DNA of 64,000 nt, taken from NCBI GenBank assembly GCA_038373865.1, contig JAXGGA010001699.1, forward strand, positions 1 through 64,000, in the 5' to 3' direction. Position numbers and translations under genes: made by a program. The notes beneath the pieces are model-generated. The model was not told where the DNA came from. It worked only from the letters and a program-made list of their open reading frames with translations, and ran no database searches. The DNA is from Uloborus plumipes (lineage: Eukaryota > Arthropoda > Arachnida > Araneae > Uloboridae). Shown one piece after another: positions 20,821 to 32,989 of this stretch; within the stretch, counting starts at the first letter, position 1; every line of letters starts with the position of its first letter.

Positions 20821-21517
20821 AAGGGAGTCAGTATCAAGATTTTTCAACGACTCGGAAAAATCGAAGTTCCGCAGCTGTTAAAATATAGAAGACGAAAAAA
20901 AAACAGCACTAGCAGCTGTCAGAGCCGCAGAGAGCCATAAAGGGACCCTATTTAGGTTAGATATGAGGCTCGTCCCCCCCCCCCCAATTTAGTTTGGTCC
21001 TCTGCCCTCCCCCATATAAATCTCATAAAATTGTACCTCTCTGAATTCGAACTGGAGCCACCTAACGGCCGGGCGCCTAGTTTCCGATAAGTCTGACATA
21101 GCCTCTCGTTGACCCTAACAGCTCCAAGCAGCTACTGTTCTAAAGCACACTGACTAGACTGTAAATGAAGTGTTAATTGCATAACCAATTATTTTTTGAC
21201 CTTGCTTGATCACAATGAGTGTAAAAGGTTACAGATTCTATTCGAGCCTCATCAATATATTATTAACGGCCGATTAGGTTGACAGCGTAAATGAGTGTTA
21301 AAAGGAGCAAAATGTATTACAGCAATTAATAAGCAATTTGTTGATATTATAGCAAAAATTATAATAATAATTGCAATAAAAGTTGTCCCGAAATTTGATA
21401 TTTTGTTTCTTGAATTGCTTCTGCATTCGTATAAGGGGCTGTCCACAAATGATGCCACACTTTTCTCACCCCTTCCCGCTTTATCACAAAATGTCAACAT
21501 TTGTAGAAAAACCCTAT
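20821..21517. other. Non-coding stretch with a MITE-like end
   Basis: GGGGCTGTCCACAAATGATG at 21435 onward resembles, in reverse, the phrase ATCATTTATGGACGCTCCC at about 53266. It is probably one end of a dispersed repeat. No gene is seen. Confidence 0.35.
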
Positions 21518-21748
21518 TGTAAGTTCCCGCCTGAAGAGGGAGCTAGTAGTAAGTAGAAAATTTGAGAGAGTCGAACTTGAAATATGAGCGAGAAGGTTTG
21601 TCGCTACTCTTTGTTAAGTGTTATGTGTTTTGTCAAGTGTAGTGTTTTACGTAAATAAATATTTGTGCTTTGTTCGAACATCTATTCAATCTATTCTTTG
21701 GAAAACCCACTGAACCACCCCCAGCAGCACCAGAACGTTCAAATTTGG
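21518..21748 (+). mobile_element. Possible solo or 5' LTR with leader start
   Basis: The segment opens with TGTAAGTTCCCGCC, contains an AATAAA at about 21655 followed by a GT-rich stretch, and ends with ATCTATTCAATCTATTC and then CAGCAGCACCAGAACG. An ATTTGGTGC word like a primer-binding start follows. This is the layout of an LTR plus leader, but no second LTR, gag or pol is present. Confidence 0.3.
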
Positions 21749-21749
21749 T

Positions 21750-22845
21750 GCAAAAATGGTGTTATTGGTCAAATAACGGTGCTAAGTGTCACTTGAACGT
21801 TATATTCGACGTGCAAAAACAGTAATATTATCACGGTGTCATTTCAGTGCTTAAAGAACGTGATATTTGACGTGCAAAAACAGTAATATTATCACGGTGT
21901 CATTTCAGTGCTTAAGGAACGTGATATTTGACGTGTAAAAACAGTAATATTATCACGGTGTCATTTCAGTGCTTAAGGAACGTGATATTTGACGTGCAAA
22001 AACAGTAATATTATCACGGTGTCATTTCAGTGCTTAAGGAACGTGATATTTGACGTGAAAAAACAGTAATATTATCCAGGGCTGCGGAGTCGGAGTCGGA
22101 GTGTCGGAGTCGGAGTTGCTGAAAAACATGTCGACTCCGACTCCAACCACCTTCGATTTCGATGAAATTTTATGGTGGTGAAAACATGTCTTTGAAACTA
22201 ACAGATACAAATTTTCAGCGTCCAATATCCAAATCCTAAGCATCTAGGATCATTAAAAAGGGCTTCAAAATGGCGGGTTTGCTTTGTGAAACGAATTGCT
22301 ATGTATGGGCTTATGCAAGATAATAAAAAATATTTGCAGCAAAAATGCATTGTGTTAAAATAAAATCTGGCCATTTAACAAGAAAAGGATTAGTTTTGTA
22401 CGGAGTCAAATGACAAGAGCGGCACTTGTCATTTGCTCTGGAGAAAATGAACTTTTTGGGAGGTCACAGTGATCTCCGAGAATTGAGGTAAATGTGGTGA
22501 AATTACCTGCGAGAATTCATGACCAAATTAAACTTTTCGAGAGGTCACAATGACCTCCCATGACCTCCAACTGGGATACCCCAGCTTGCTCCCCCCCCCT
22601 AAAGTGAGTCCTGGCTACGACCATGAATAAAAATGAAACTTTTAAAAATGGACTTAATATTTCAACCTTTGTTTAGGGTTTTTCCCTCTTCACATTTGGG
22701 TAAAAAAATAAATAATTTCAAAAAAAGTAGGAGTCGGAGTCGGAGTCGAAAGTTTTAAAATCCGGAGTCGGAGTCGGAGTCGACCATTTTTCCTCCGACT
22801 CTGCAGCCCTGATATTATCACGGTGTCATTTCAGTGCTTAAGGAG
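21750..22845. repeat. 61-bp tandem array, split by a hAT element
   Basis: The unit includes TTTCAGTGCTTAAGGAACGT and CAGTAATATTATCACGGTGT. CAGTGCTTAA starts at 21845, 21906, 21967 and 22028, an exact 61-bp period. More diverged copies precede it, and a last partial copy follows the hAT insertion at 22812-22845. The units are over 95% alike, so the array is young. There are no spacers, so it is not a CRISPR array. Confidence 0.85.
22077..22811. mobile_element. Non-autonomous hAT element with (GGAGTC)n ends
   Basis: It starts CAGGGCTGCGGAGTCGGAGT and ends ACTCTGCAGCCCTG. It is flanked by a perfect 8-bp duplication, ATATTATC (22069-22076 and 22812-22819). Both termini contain arrays of GGAGTC. 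An 8-bp TSD and CAGGG termini are typical of hAT. There is no transposase frame. It inserted into one unit of the 61-bp array. Confidence 0.9.
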
Positions 22846-23837
22846 GTGCTTAATTTCGCAGAATTGAGGTCGTGAATTGCTGCTTTTTAGAAAGGGAAGA
22901 GGAATAATACCTGCAGAAATTTTAAGTTTTATCCTAAAAAACTCTTTCTCCCAAGATCCTAGTCAGATTTGCATGCATTTCAGTAAAAAAGCATTGCATT
23001 CATACTAAAAAAAAGAATATGATTTACGCCCTTAGTCTTTCATAGATGGCGCCTCCTGCAAAAAAAATTTCCATTTAAAGTATTATTTTTCTCCCTCGAT
23101 GAGATCAAGTAGTGTATATTGGTTAGCGCGTCCGGCTGGAATCGCAAGGGATCCGCGTTCGAATCCCGCGGAATGAATATATTAAATTCAAAGTAATTAA
23201 ACAATCAATAGTTAAATTAAATAAATTAATTAAATAATTGAAACCAAGATGGCGACGATCATGGATCAAAAATGGTGGATCAAATATGACGTCACGGTTA
23301 AAACACGTCACGGCCACTCGGATAGTGGGATATACGTAGTATACTTTTTCAGCTGTGGAGCACTGAAAACAAATGTATTTCCAGAAACTAAATATAACCT
23401 ATCATTCCACGTTTAAAACTGGGACAAAAAAAGGTGGTCAACACCAGATTTCGACGTGTCATATTACCATCGATCGATGAGACACATAGACGTTGACAAC
23501 ACGTGCTGCGAGAACGTGTTTTGAACGTTCCGGTTGGTGCGCTCTGTACGTGTTGCAGAACGTGTTTTGAACGCCTTTGTGCTGCTTGGGGCCTAACAAC
23601 TCGAAATTCGGATATCGAAAAATCGTCAACATTCAGCTTGGCCTCCCCTTTGTCACATGTCATGATTGTCACGTGTCACTTTTTATAAACATATTCTTCG
23701 AAAAATGCGTAGCGTGATACTTATTGTTAACCACCCCCCTCCCTCCCCCCGCGTCACAAACTCACAATTTCAGGAGCCCCCCTCAAAAGCGATTAAGATA
23801 AAAAAACACTCGCAAAAAATTACAAAGTAGACTTATC
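22846..23837. other. Non-coding stretch with a tRNA-like patch
   Basis: Apart from the tRNA-like patch at 23117-23172, only short frames and C-rich runs (23731-23750) are seen. A word CTGCCGTGCTAAGCG at 23838 recurs inverted at about 27299-27313, so an older element may span the whole foldback region. Confidence 0.35.
23117..23172 (+). other. tRNA-like sequence or SINE head
   Basis: TTGGTTAGCGCGTCCGG resembles an A box and GCGTTCGAATCCCGC a B box, with a plausible T arm (CGCG paired around TTCGAATC). The acceptor arms do not pair, so this is a tRNA pseudogene or the head of a SINE, not a functional tRNA. Confidence 0.4.
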
Positions 23838-25093
23838 TGCCGTGCTAAGCGGAAAAATAGTCCAGTCATATTGTACAAAATAAAGTGCTAAAATCGCAAA
23901 TCGCGATGTATCCAAATTTTCAATATGTTGTTTGGGTCACTTAGGGTAGTGTATATCTAAGTTTGTACCTTTGTAAAAACAGTGATCGCTGCGAAATTCG
24001 CGAAAAACTGCGAAATTTTCCGACTTTTTTCGTATTTTCCTTTGTAACTCCTACACTATCAACTTTTAATAGTGTGACCACAAGTGACTACTCATTTTAA
24101 AGTACACTAAATTTGTAACAATTTAAGCTTAAATTGTGCCATGCAGAACCAATAGTTTCGGAAATATCGTACTTCGAAAATTTGTCATTTTTTGCGAAAA
24201 ATGAAAAAATTATACTCATATTTTGGACCAAATACCGAAATAAATTCCTACTCTACAAGACAAAAAATGGACATGTAATTACAGTATATTTCATCAGCTT
24301 TCTTTTAAGCCTAAACGAAAGTCTGTAGGTCCAATATTTCATTTACAATCACGAAAAAACAAATATTCGACAATTTTAATTTTATTTTTGACAAATGAGA
24401 AAAATCGTTTTCTAATAAGAATAGGAGGGCACTGGAGAATAAAAAATTGCATAGAAATGAAATAAAATAAATATTATAAAAAGATAACACTGCATCAAAA
24501 TATTGATTTAATAATTAAAATCTTACAGGTAGATTTTGTTCATTGTTTTGGTTTATTTTATGATTTTCCCTTGTTAGTTGTGGTTTATCCCAACTTTTTT
24601 CATATTTTCTTTATTACTATCTAAGTAACTTTTGATGACCCACGTGACTTTCCATTTTAAATAACAGTAAATTTACAACAATTTAAGCTCAAATGACGTT
24701 CTGTATGATAAATAGTTTAGAAGATATCGTGCATCAGCAATTTGTCATTTTTTGCGAAAAGTGAAAAAATTATGCTTCGATCATATTTTGGACCAAATAT
24801 AGACATAAATTCCTATTCTACAAGACAGAAAATGGACATGTAATTATAGTACATTTAATCAGCTTTCATTTAAGCTTAAACAGACGTCTATAGGTTTAAT
24901 ATTTCATTTACAATCGTGAAAAAGCAAATATTCGAATTTTTTATTCTTTTCAGAAATGAGAAAAATCGTTTTCTAATAAGAATACGAGGGCACTGGACGA
25001 CAAAAAAAAATGCATATAATGGGAAAAAAAGAGTAACACTGTATTAAAATAATACTTTCATAATTAAAAAAAAATTACAGGTAAATTTTTCCT

Positions 25094-25130
<37 letters not shown>

Positions 25131-26590
25131 GGTTCTTCATGGCTGTGGTCTTATTCCGTTCTTGCAGAAAAGGAAGGTTGTCTTTATTCTGCCTCAAGAT
25201 GCTCGGTTGAAAATGTGGAAAGAGTTGTTACAACGTCGCTCACATTCCAGTTTCCGAAGATCAAGAAAACAGGCAACTTTCTTTCCTGCAGCTTCGGGAT
25301 AAGACCACAGCCAACAAGGACCCTCAAAAAAAAAGTAAGACATTAAGCTAAATTAATCTGTGACGTTTTTTTTTTAATTATGAGAATAATATTTTACTAC
25401 AATTTTACCCTTTTAATACCATTCTGTGCACTTTTCTGTTGTGCAGTGCCCTCCAATTCTTATTAGAAAACGATTTTACTCATTTCTCAAAAAAATAAAA
25501 AATTTCGAATATTTGTTTTTTCGCGATTGTAAAAGAAATAATAAACCTAAAGACTTCTTTTTGGGCTTAAATGAAAGCTGATTAGATGTACTGAAATTAT
25601 ATATCAATTTTTCTCTTGTAAAATAGGAATTAATATTGATATTTCATCAAAAATATGATCAAAGCATATTTTTTTCATTTTCCGCAAAAATGACAAATTG
25701 TTGAAGTTCGATTTCTCCTAAACTATTGGTTTTCCAGAACGCCACTTAAGCTTAAATTGTTGTAAATTTAGTGTTCTTTAAAATAGTGGCCACAGGTATC
25801 ATCAAAAGTTGCATAGTTTAGGAGTAACAAAGGGAAATCTGTAAAAATTCATGATAAGACCACAGCCAAAAAGAACCATCATAAAAAAAGCAAAACAATG
25901 AGCGAAATTGACCTCTAAGGTTTTTTTTATTTTTTAATTATTAAAATAATATTTTAATACAGTGTTACCCTTTTTATACCATTCTATGCATTTTTTTATT
26001 GTCCAGTGCCCTCCTATTCTTATTAGAAAACGATTTTTCTCATTTCTTAAAAAAAAATAAAGTTGTCGAATATTTGTTTTTTCGCGATTGTAAATGAAAT
26101 ATTGGACCTACAGACTTTTGTTTAGGCTAAAAAAAAGCTGATGAAATATACTGTAATTACATGTGTCCAGTTTTTGTCTTGTAGAATAGGAATTTTTTTC
26201 GATATTTGGTCAAAAATATGATCAAAGCATAATTTTTTCATTTTTCGCAAAAAATGACCAATTTTCGAAGTACGATATCTCCGAAACTATTGGTCCTACA
26301 GCACTCCACTTGAACTTAAATTTTTGAAAATTTAGTGTTCTTTAAAATGGGTATGCACGTGTATCGCCAAAAGTTGCATAGTTTAGGAGTTCTAAAGGAA
26401 AAAATGAAAAAAGTAGGAAAATTTCGCAGTTTTTCGCGAGTTTCGCAGCGAGTACAGGCTTTAAAAAGGTGCAAACTCATATTTACACTACTCTAAGTGT
26501 CCCAAACAACATATTAAAAATTTAGAACTTCATCGCGATTTGCGATTTTAATGTCTAATATGACTGGATTAGAAGTGGTATCTGCAGTGG
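23838..26590. repeat. 2.7-kb nested inverted repeat (foldback)
   Basis: The left arm (23838 to about 25180) matches the reverse complement of the right arm (about 25275 to 26590). For example GCAAATCGCGATG near 23898 answers CATCGCGATTTGC near 26530, and GTAGTGTATATCTAAGTTTG answers the inverted copy at about 26475-26500. Each arm itself contains two copies of a ~550-bp unit bearing TGTCATTTTTTGCGAAAA, TTTTGGACCAAAT and AATCGTTTTCTAATAAGAAT. The centre has GGCTGTGGTCTTATTCCG (about 25140) facing GGATAAGACCACAGCC (about 25298) around a loop of roughly 95 bp. No coding frame is seen. Transcribed, it would form a very long hairpin. Confidence 0.85.
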
Positions 26591-26710
26591 AGCTCAAACT
26601 GAGACATTACTTTTCTAAGTTTTGCGCATCCATGCTTTTGATTCAGATGACACTATTTCAGATTTTTTTAAGAAATATTTCCCGCTCTTAAATGACCATG
26701 AAACTTTGTA

Positions 26711-27217
26711 CAGTAACCCCTCGTTACATCGCGCCTCGTTATATCGCTCATTCGGATATACCGCTCTTTTCTTTTGTCTCCCCCCCCCCCCAAAAAAAAG
26801 AAAACTTTTAGTTCGAAATCATTTTTGAGAAAATATGTAAGGTGCTCAGAAAAGATCTCTTTCTCATTTATTTTGTCATCAACGAACAAAACGAAAGTTC
26901 TTCCATTCTTCTGAATTCTCTGAAAAGAAACAGTAAATTCCTGTCACCCAAACTTGCATACTGCAGAGACAGTTTGGAAACTACTGAACACTTTCTTTTG
27001 TATTGATACAATGAGTGAAACGCATCTGGTAAGTGTCAAGAAAACACACGCCCTAAAATTCAATATTCGAATAAATGAATTTTTATGTATGTGCACGTTA
27101 TAATTTACTTGTATGCTGGGTAGAAATCTATTTTTATTGACCTCGGTTATATCGCGCTTTCGGATATATCACGTTTTTTTCTTGTCCCCCGAAAAGCGTG
27201 ATATAGAGGGGTTACTG
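26711..27217. mobile_element. pogo-like MITE
   Basis: The left end is CAGTAACCCCTCGTTACATC after TA (26709-26710). The right end, reversed, is CAGTAACCCCTCTATATCAC. The right flank reads AT, so that TA has probably mutated. CAGTxxACCCTC ends with TATATCGC words are typical of Tigger/pogo derivatives. It has no transposase. Confidence 0.75.
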
Positions 27218-28104
27218 ATTTAGGAAAAATAAGGTACAAATAAGCACCTTATAGCAATAAATCAATTTTGTTAAAAAGTAAAGATACGGCTTTTGCGCTT
27301 AGCACGGCAGTATAGGTCAATGGACAAATGCTGATACAAATTTAGTAAAACTAGATAATTACCAGGCGTTTACCGCAACAATAGAAATAGTGGAAGATCC
27401 GACTTAAGTTAACCTATACTACACTGCAACATTTCTTGACAAAAACATCGTGACGTCAGCGTTACGTTAGCCTATGAAAAACGAGCTAGATAAAACGTCA
27501 CAGCCTACTTGGCGAATTCGAGGAGATCGCTGACTGCTTGTGAGCTCTTATTGGCTCCGCCCGTAGTGACGTTCAGTGTCAACTTAAGTTGCGGTCTAGT
27601 ATACCCTCAGCGAGATTCTTAATATGTTACATATAGAAACGTAGATAAAAAATATTACAAACAACTATAGTATAAGACTGAATAAGCAAAAGTGCTCCTA
27701 GCATAGGGATGTCGTGTTTTTAAAATTTCGATAATCGAGTAATTTTGCAGTATTTCTAGAGTTATCTTCAGGTTCAATTTATCAGAAAATTGGAAAATTT
27801 CTACAATTTTCCTGACGAGTTTTTTGAACGCACATAATCTTAATCGCCTTATCATTATCTTGTGAAAATGTCGAATTTTAAGCCGAATAAGCGTCATTTG
27901 TAAGAAATTTACATCCGCTTCCAATTTTCAACTACTGCGGAAATACTGCAGATTCTCGTAAAATTTAAACATACCTGCAGAAAAACTGCAGCTTTTTCTC
28001 AACTACTGGAACTTCAAATCGCGACAACCCTATGATTGGACCATTTTTGTTTAGATAGACATATGCCATCGTAGTAGTAATATTTTTATCTACATTTTTA
28101 TATA
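27218..28104. other. Non-coding stretch
   Basis: It contains CGCTTAGCACGGCAG at 27299-27313 (inverted match to 23838) and a GACGTCA/TGACGT-rich patch at 27448-27580. No gene is supported; the 89-codon minus frame at 27655-27924 lacks recognisable content. Confidence 0.4.
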
Positions 28105-28660
28105 CAGTGAACTCTCACCTATACGCCGCCTTATTTATGCGCCTTTTTCCCTTATACGACGATTTTTAATGGTCCCAGCACATTCCATAGCAAAATAATG
28201 ATAGTATCATTCGTTTATGCGTCGTTCTAAAGATAAATATTTCACTTATGCACCGAATTTTCCCTAAAATGTAAAAAAAATAATTTATTTTCCTTAAAAA
28301 ATAAGCATTTTTCTTCACTTTCCTCTTTAATTTTTCGCCTTTATTGCTCACGGAAGGCATTTTTTCCGCATGAACTAGAGTTCGGAGAGGGACAATTATT
28401 TATTATGCATCGTTTTAAAGAGAACAGTTTGTAATTAGGTATGCTAAAATTTTTGTTTTCTCTTTATCATTGCAATTACGTTACAGTAATTGTCAAACCG
28501 TAGTAATATGTCCCTTTTCTATAGAAACATTCTTATTCATTCTCTCATTAGAACCTATGTTGCGTTTTAGTCCTTTAAATAGGCTTGTTCACTTATACGT
28601 TCCTCTCATTTATGCGCCTTTTTCTGTTGGTTTGGGAAGCGTATAAGTGAGAGTTCACTG
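28105..28660. mobile_element. pogo-like MITE with TA duplication
   Basis: Ends CAGTGAACTCTCACCTATAC and, reversed, CAGTGAACTCTCACTTATAC lie between TA at 28103-28104 and 28661-28662. At 556 bp with no transposase frame, the near-identical ends make it a young non-autonomous element. Confidence 0.88.
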
Positions 28661-28814
28661 TATAACCTATGAAAACTCAATGAAGGTAGATCGACCAACT
28701 CGGATCTTATAAACTAAAAAGCTGTTAGCTCTTAACTAAATTTACGAAAAAATTTGTCCGCCGTTATTGTTAATCAATTTCAGCCTTTTTTTTTCAAACT
28801 TAATTTGTTAATAG

Positions 28815-29106
28815 GAACATCAATCTAAAAGTGGCTAATCGGCAAGCTGTCTTCTCACCAACCGACCCCTACTATTATTCCATAAATAGCCATCCTATAA
28901 ACGGAAACACAATAACGAAAAACGCTTCTAACAAAACCGCCAAACCAGTATCGAAGCCATCGAACATGGAACATATCTTGTTCCATCTCGATTATCAGAG
29001 AAGAGGGTCAAGGATCAATGAATCCTCCACGAAACTCGAAGTTCAAGTTCGAGGAAAGGAGTCAAATTCGATAACTGTGCCACTTTTCTTAACTTACTGT
29101 GTTTGA
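28815..29106 (+). CDS. Candidate terminal exon, unknown protein
   Basis: A pyrimidine-rich tract and TTAATAG (AG at 28813-28814) precede a frame with one leading base, then NINLKVANRQAVFSPTDPYY and further residues to a stop at 29104-29106. The base composition is richer in G+C than the surroundings and the frame contains no low-complexity run. I recognise no domain, and no upstream exon of the same gene was found, so this may be chance. Confidence 0.25.
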
Positions 29107-29918
29107 CTTCGACGCAGAAGCTGCAAGGATTCATGTTAAAAGGAAAACAAACATCAACCCTAATCATAGAAAAGAAAGTCATAAGCATTCTAAACCTCTT
29201 TTCCCACTTCCTGGATGTTTAATAATTACAATACAATCCCACTCGTTTTCGTTTTAATTGAAGAATACTATTTGTTTTCCATCAAAGTTTTTTTTTTTTC
29301 TTTGTCGTAAGTGTGTTAATAGTCAATGAAAGCTATAATTAGATGATTTATTATTTTCTTCATCGTATTTATTTTGATAATTATAGAATTTCTTTTTTAT
29401 TTATTGAATGAAAAAATAATGTTATGTATATCAAGAAACCACGGGTTATGTGCGTATCAGATTCCAACCACAATTCAAATTCAAAGCAATTTTTAATCAT
29501 TTGCATGGCCCAGAATCAGGGCTGCCAGGGCTCTGGTTACACCCTCCCTCCCCCAAGATCTTGGGAGCCTTGTAGAAGCCAAAACTCCTTCAGAACCAAA
29601 AGTTCTAGTTTCAAAAGAGTCTTGGGTTTCTAGGATTTGGCTCGAAATTCTCGGGTTTTGTTTTTGGTCATGAATAATACATAGTTATTAAACATTTTAC
29701 CAATAAAACCTAAAATTTTCACAAAAACATAGATTTATGCTAGAATAAAATTCACGTTTTTATATTAAGAAGATTACTTATGTACAGAGAAAAAAATACT
29801 TCACCGTTCTAACATTTGATGTTATTTTTTCAAACTGCTTAACTTTTCTACTCTGTCTTCTTCTATTTGTAAAACTGTATCAAATTAAGACATCAACAAA
29901 ACTGTCTTTTTTTTTCAG

Positions 29919-30223
29919 TAGACTATGTTTATACCATTTTTCAAGAAATTGTTCTCGAACAATTGAGAACGGGACACTTTAGAGGCATGAAAATCCAAAA
30001 AAGACGGAACAAGAACCTATCATCCTTGCAAAAATTGTCCAGACACACCATTAACACCTATTACAGTCGAAATCCTTATTCCAAAACAAAACGTTATGAA
30101 CTTCTAAAAATTAGCAGTAAGTTACAGCCCCTAAGACCGGGTGAATGCAGAAATACATGCAATACACCGCCATCCTGGCAGGCTCGTTTCTTTCAGAACT
30201 CACCAGTCTGGAATAGGAAGTAA
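29919..30223 (+). CDS. Candidate terminal exon, unknown protein
   Basis: A strong 3' splice site (T-rich tract, TTTTTCAG, AG at 29917-29918) opens a frame with two leading bases, then DYVYTIFQEIVLEQ and RTGHFRGMKIQKRRNKNLSS, through GECRNTCNTPPSWQARFF to a stop at 30223. It is basic with three Cys and two Trp. No family is recognised. Its relation to the candidate exon at 28815 is unknown; both end in stops, so they would be alternatives and not consecutive exons. Confidence 0.3.
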
Positions 30224-31059
30224 TAGGTGTTTTACAGGTCTTTATAAATTACTTATCTGAACACAATTAATACCTGACTACTCACAATTAGATGGAAAAT
30301 GAATCAAAAAGAAAATTAATGGCGGTAATTGATAAGATTATTACAAAATTTCCAAAGTCTCGGGTATGATTTGTAACATTTTTGCGAGGAATTTAAACTT
30401 GTATAAATATACGCGAAAATGAGCGGAAGAAATAATTACAATAATAATAATAATGCAGAAGATTGGCTTAATAAAAAAACTGATTTGAACTGTAATAGTA
30501 TGTAATAGTACCTACCAAATTTCTCAGCTATAAATTCAAAAGATAGAGCATGCTTAATGAAACTTATGGACTACAATGAGTAGTTGAAGGAAGCAATTAC
30601 AATGAATTTTGCTTTGCATTTGGTTCCAAGATGAAATAAGGAAAGGAATGCAGAATTCGAAGCAGAAAAACATTCTCACTAAAAATGCGGGGGTTTTAAG
30701 TGTTTATGTTTGAATATGTTTTTAATTTTCTAAATTAAAGTCATTCACCGTTGTAATTAATTAAAATTCCGTCTCGTCAGTTTCTACACTAAAATAAAAA
30801 TACTTTATCACATAAAATATCGATTTATTGCTGCGACTTTAAGTAAAATATGTACAACGATTCAGGGTAAACTTGAACCATTGTTAATCAATTTACCCCA
30901 CGAATTTATTTAGTATATTTGACATGAAGAAAAAAAATTAAAAAAAAAATAATTTGAATTTTGACATCTCAAATTCAAATATGTTTTTCGCATTGACAAA
31001 TTTCGATATAAGTGTGTGCCTTACGTCCGAGAGCACAAATCCCAACTTTGCTTCCGACC
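30224..31059. other. AT-rich non-coding stretch
   Basis: Nothing recognisable is seen apart from an AAT-rich run at about 30435-30450. Confidence 0.45.
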
Positions 31060-31300
31060 CTTAAGTCCTTTTGGCTCAGTGATTAAGTTACCGGGTTCCC
31101 ATCACGAAGATCCCTAGATTAAACCCCTTCAGAGACACACATCCGTGCGGCACATATTGGTGACCCGGCAATTCAACAGATGGTGCCATCTACCTCAAGT
31201 ACTGCGCCACCATGTCCTGCATAGTGGAAGAGTAAGGGCTGGTGGACGTGTCACGTTTTCCGACTACCAATCTGAAAAAAGGACCACCCGGCAACTGGAG
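31060..31300 (+). mobile_element. tRNA-derived SINE, second family
   Basis: A degenerate tRNA head (TTGGCTCAGTGATTAAG, then GATCCCTAGATTAAACCCC in place of a B box) is followed by a body with GCCACCATGTCCTGCATAGT and a 3' part containing GACTACCAATCTGAAAAAAG. The same 3' part occurs inverted at about 61010-61035, defining a shared family. TSDs are not resolved. Confidence 0.6.
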
Positions 31301-31779
31301 TCAAAAAATAAAGCATATATAGCAATTTCTTCTTGTTCAAAAAAGGCGAGTAAGTTAAGACATGGAAATTTTCAAAAAAGGATTATTGCAATTTTTTTGT
31401 TTTAGAAATGAAGCATGATAGGCATGATCCACTTTCCACTTAAAAGCTTATATTATGATAAATACTAATCAGAATCGCACTTAGTTTTTAAAAATACAAA
31501 TACATTTTTTAAAAGCAAGGAAATTACAACTGAAAGTTTTTGTAATGGAATAAAGGAAACGCAATCACAGAAAATTACAGCTAAAGTTGATATAATTCTA
31601 ATAACAAACGAATATAACTTCAAAAATAATATATATATTTTTAAATGCTCCATAAAAAATAAAAAAAAGAGGAAAAGAAACCTTCTATGTGTGTTTTTAC
31701 ATTCGATCAGTTACATTTAAAAGAAAACGGCTATTCAACTACCGATAACTATCCGTTTGAAAAATTCCGCCTAAAAACA

Positions 31780-31887
31780 ATGAAAAACTACCAGCAAACG
31801 AAAATCCTCCTGCCATTATCGCTTGGTACAATAACCTCAGCTTTCGCTTTCACCTGGCACCTGCAAGAACTGCAGTTACAGTTAGTG
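31780..31887 (+). CDS. Candidate first coding exon with hydrophobic N-terminus
   Basis: ATG at 31780 opens 36 codons (MKNYQQTKILLPLSLGTITS, then AFAFTWHLQ and onward) and runs directly into a strong donor, GTG/GTAAGT, at 31888, in phase 0. The hydrophobic core of residues 9-25 could be a signal peptide or a membrane anchor. No downstream exon could be linked. The good donor is the main support. Confidence 0.28.
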
Positions 31888-31893
31888 GTAAGT

Positions 31894-32980
31894 AGCCTCT
31901 TTCAGGTAGGAAGCGACGAGAGTGTCCGATTATGTACGCTCTGTTTGTTGCCAAACAGACGAAAATAACTGCCTGACGATTCTGGAGAAAGCGCGAATTA
32001 TCATTATTATTTTTTTATTTTTTTTTTCTGGATTGCTGCACAGAGCGTTACATAAAATTATAATATCATTATGTGGAAGTTTTTGAAGCGTTTAAACAAT
32101 GAAGCTGGGTAGCTGATATTAGTTAACGTAGATGCACTTATCATGGGCAATTTCGGTTATTTTGTTTGCACGTGTATGGAGAACGTGTAGTGTGGTGGTA
32201 CGAGTCAGTTCTTTCATTTCCAGTATGTTCGTAATAACCAAAGTTTGAATGCAGATCTTTTGTGAGCAGGGCAGTGCCAACCTGATATGTAATGTTTGCT
32301 CCTTATGCAGAGGCAATTCCATTTTCGTAAAAAGCATCAATTGCTGCCCTACACAGAATACAAAGACTCCAATGATGTTTGACTCTTAACTCTCTTGTTT
32401 CGTTGCAAGAATTTTCTGAAGAATATGGACTTATTTCTATAACATAATTTAATTTAAGATTTCTAAGAACAGTATTTGTGTGATGACTTTTTGGCTCCAC
32501 ACCGCAGGCATCTTACAAGATACGCCCGTTACAGAGAAAATAACATTATTTAAGTATTTTTCTCTGGAAATCTTCAAAATTTAACAGCATTATCTACTTA
32601 TATTAAAAACTGAGTATCTTTCTTTCTTTCTATGTCCTGTTTCTTTCTCCTGAACGCCAATGAACTGAAAGTCGAACCAGGTACCAATAGATTCGTAACT
32701 TCTTCTTCGTAGGCTTCGTTAGTTTTAATTTACATAAGGTTTGATTCAGGGATTCTGAAGAAATTGAGAAAAATCTTCAAATTTAAAGCGATTTGTCCTA
32801 AATGATTAAATATGAAATCCATTGTTATAAAACATTGATGATATGAAACAGTAATAATAATGATAATGGAAATTTTAAATGAAGGCTTAACTGAATCAAA
32901 CATGAAGCTCATTCGGGGGCCACAAATGTAGTATTTTATCTCGAGAAACTTGTAATTTTTTCAAATATTTTTTTTTCATA
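31894..32980. other. Non-coding stretch
   Basis: It contains a CTTT-rich patch at 32618-32650. Several short minus-strand frames have no recognisable content. No element ends were resolved. Confidence 0.4.
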
Positions 32981-32989
32981 TAGGGGAAA

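Noticed and set aside
21845..22090. 61-bp array as a possible CRISPR
   Set aside because: Units are contiguous with no unique spacers, and the context is a eukaryotic genome.
23117..23172. Functional tRNA gene
   Set aside because: The acceptor stem does not pair; only the box-like words and a T arm are present.
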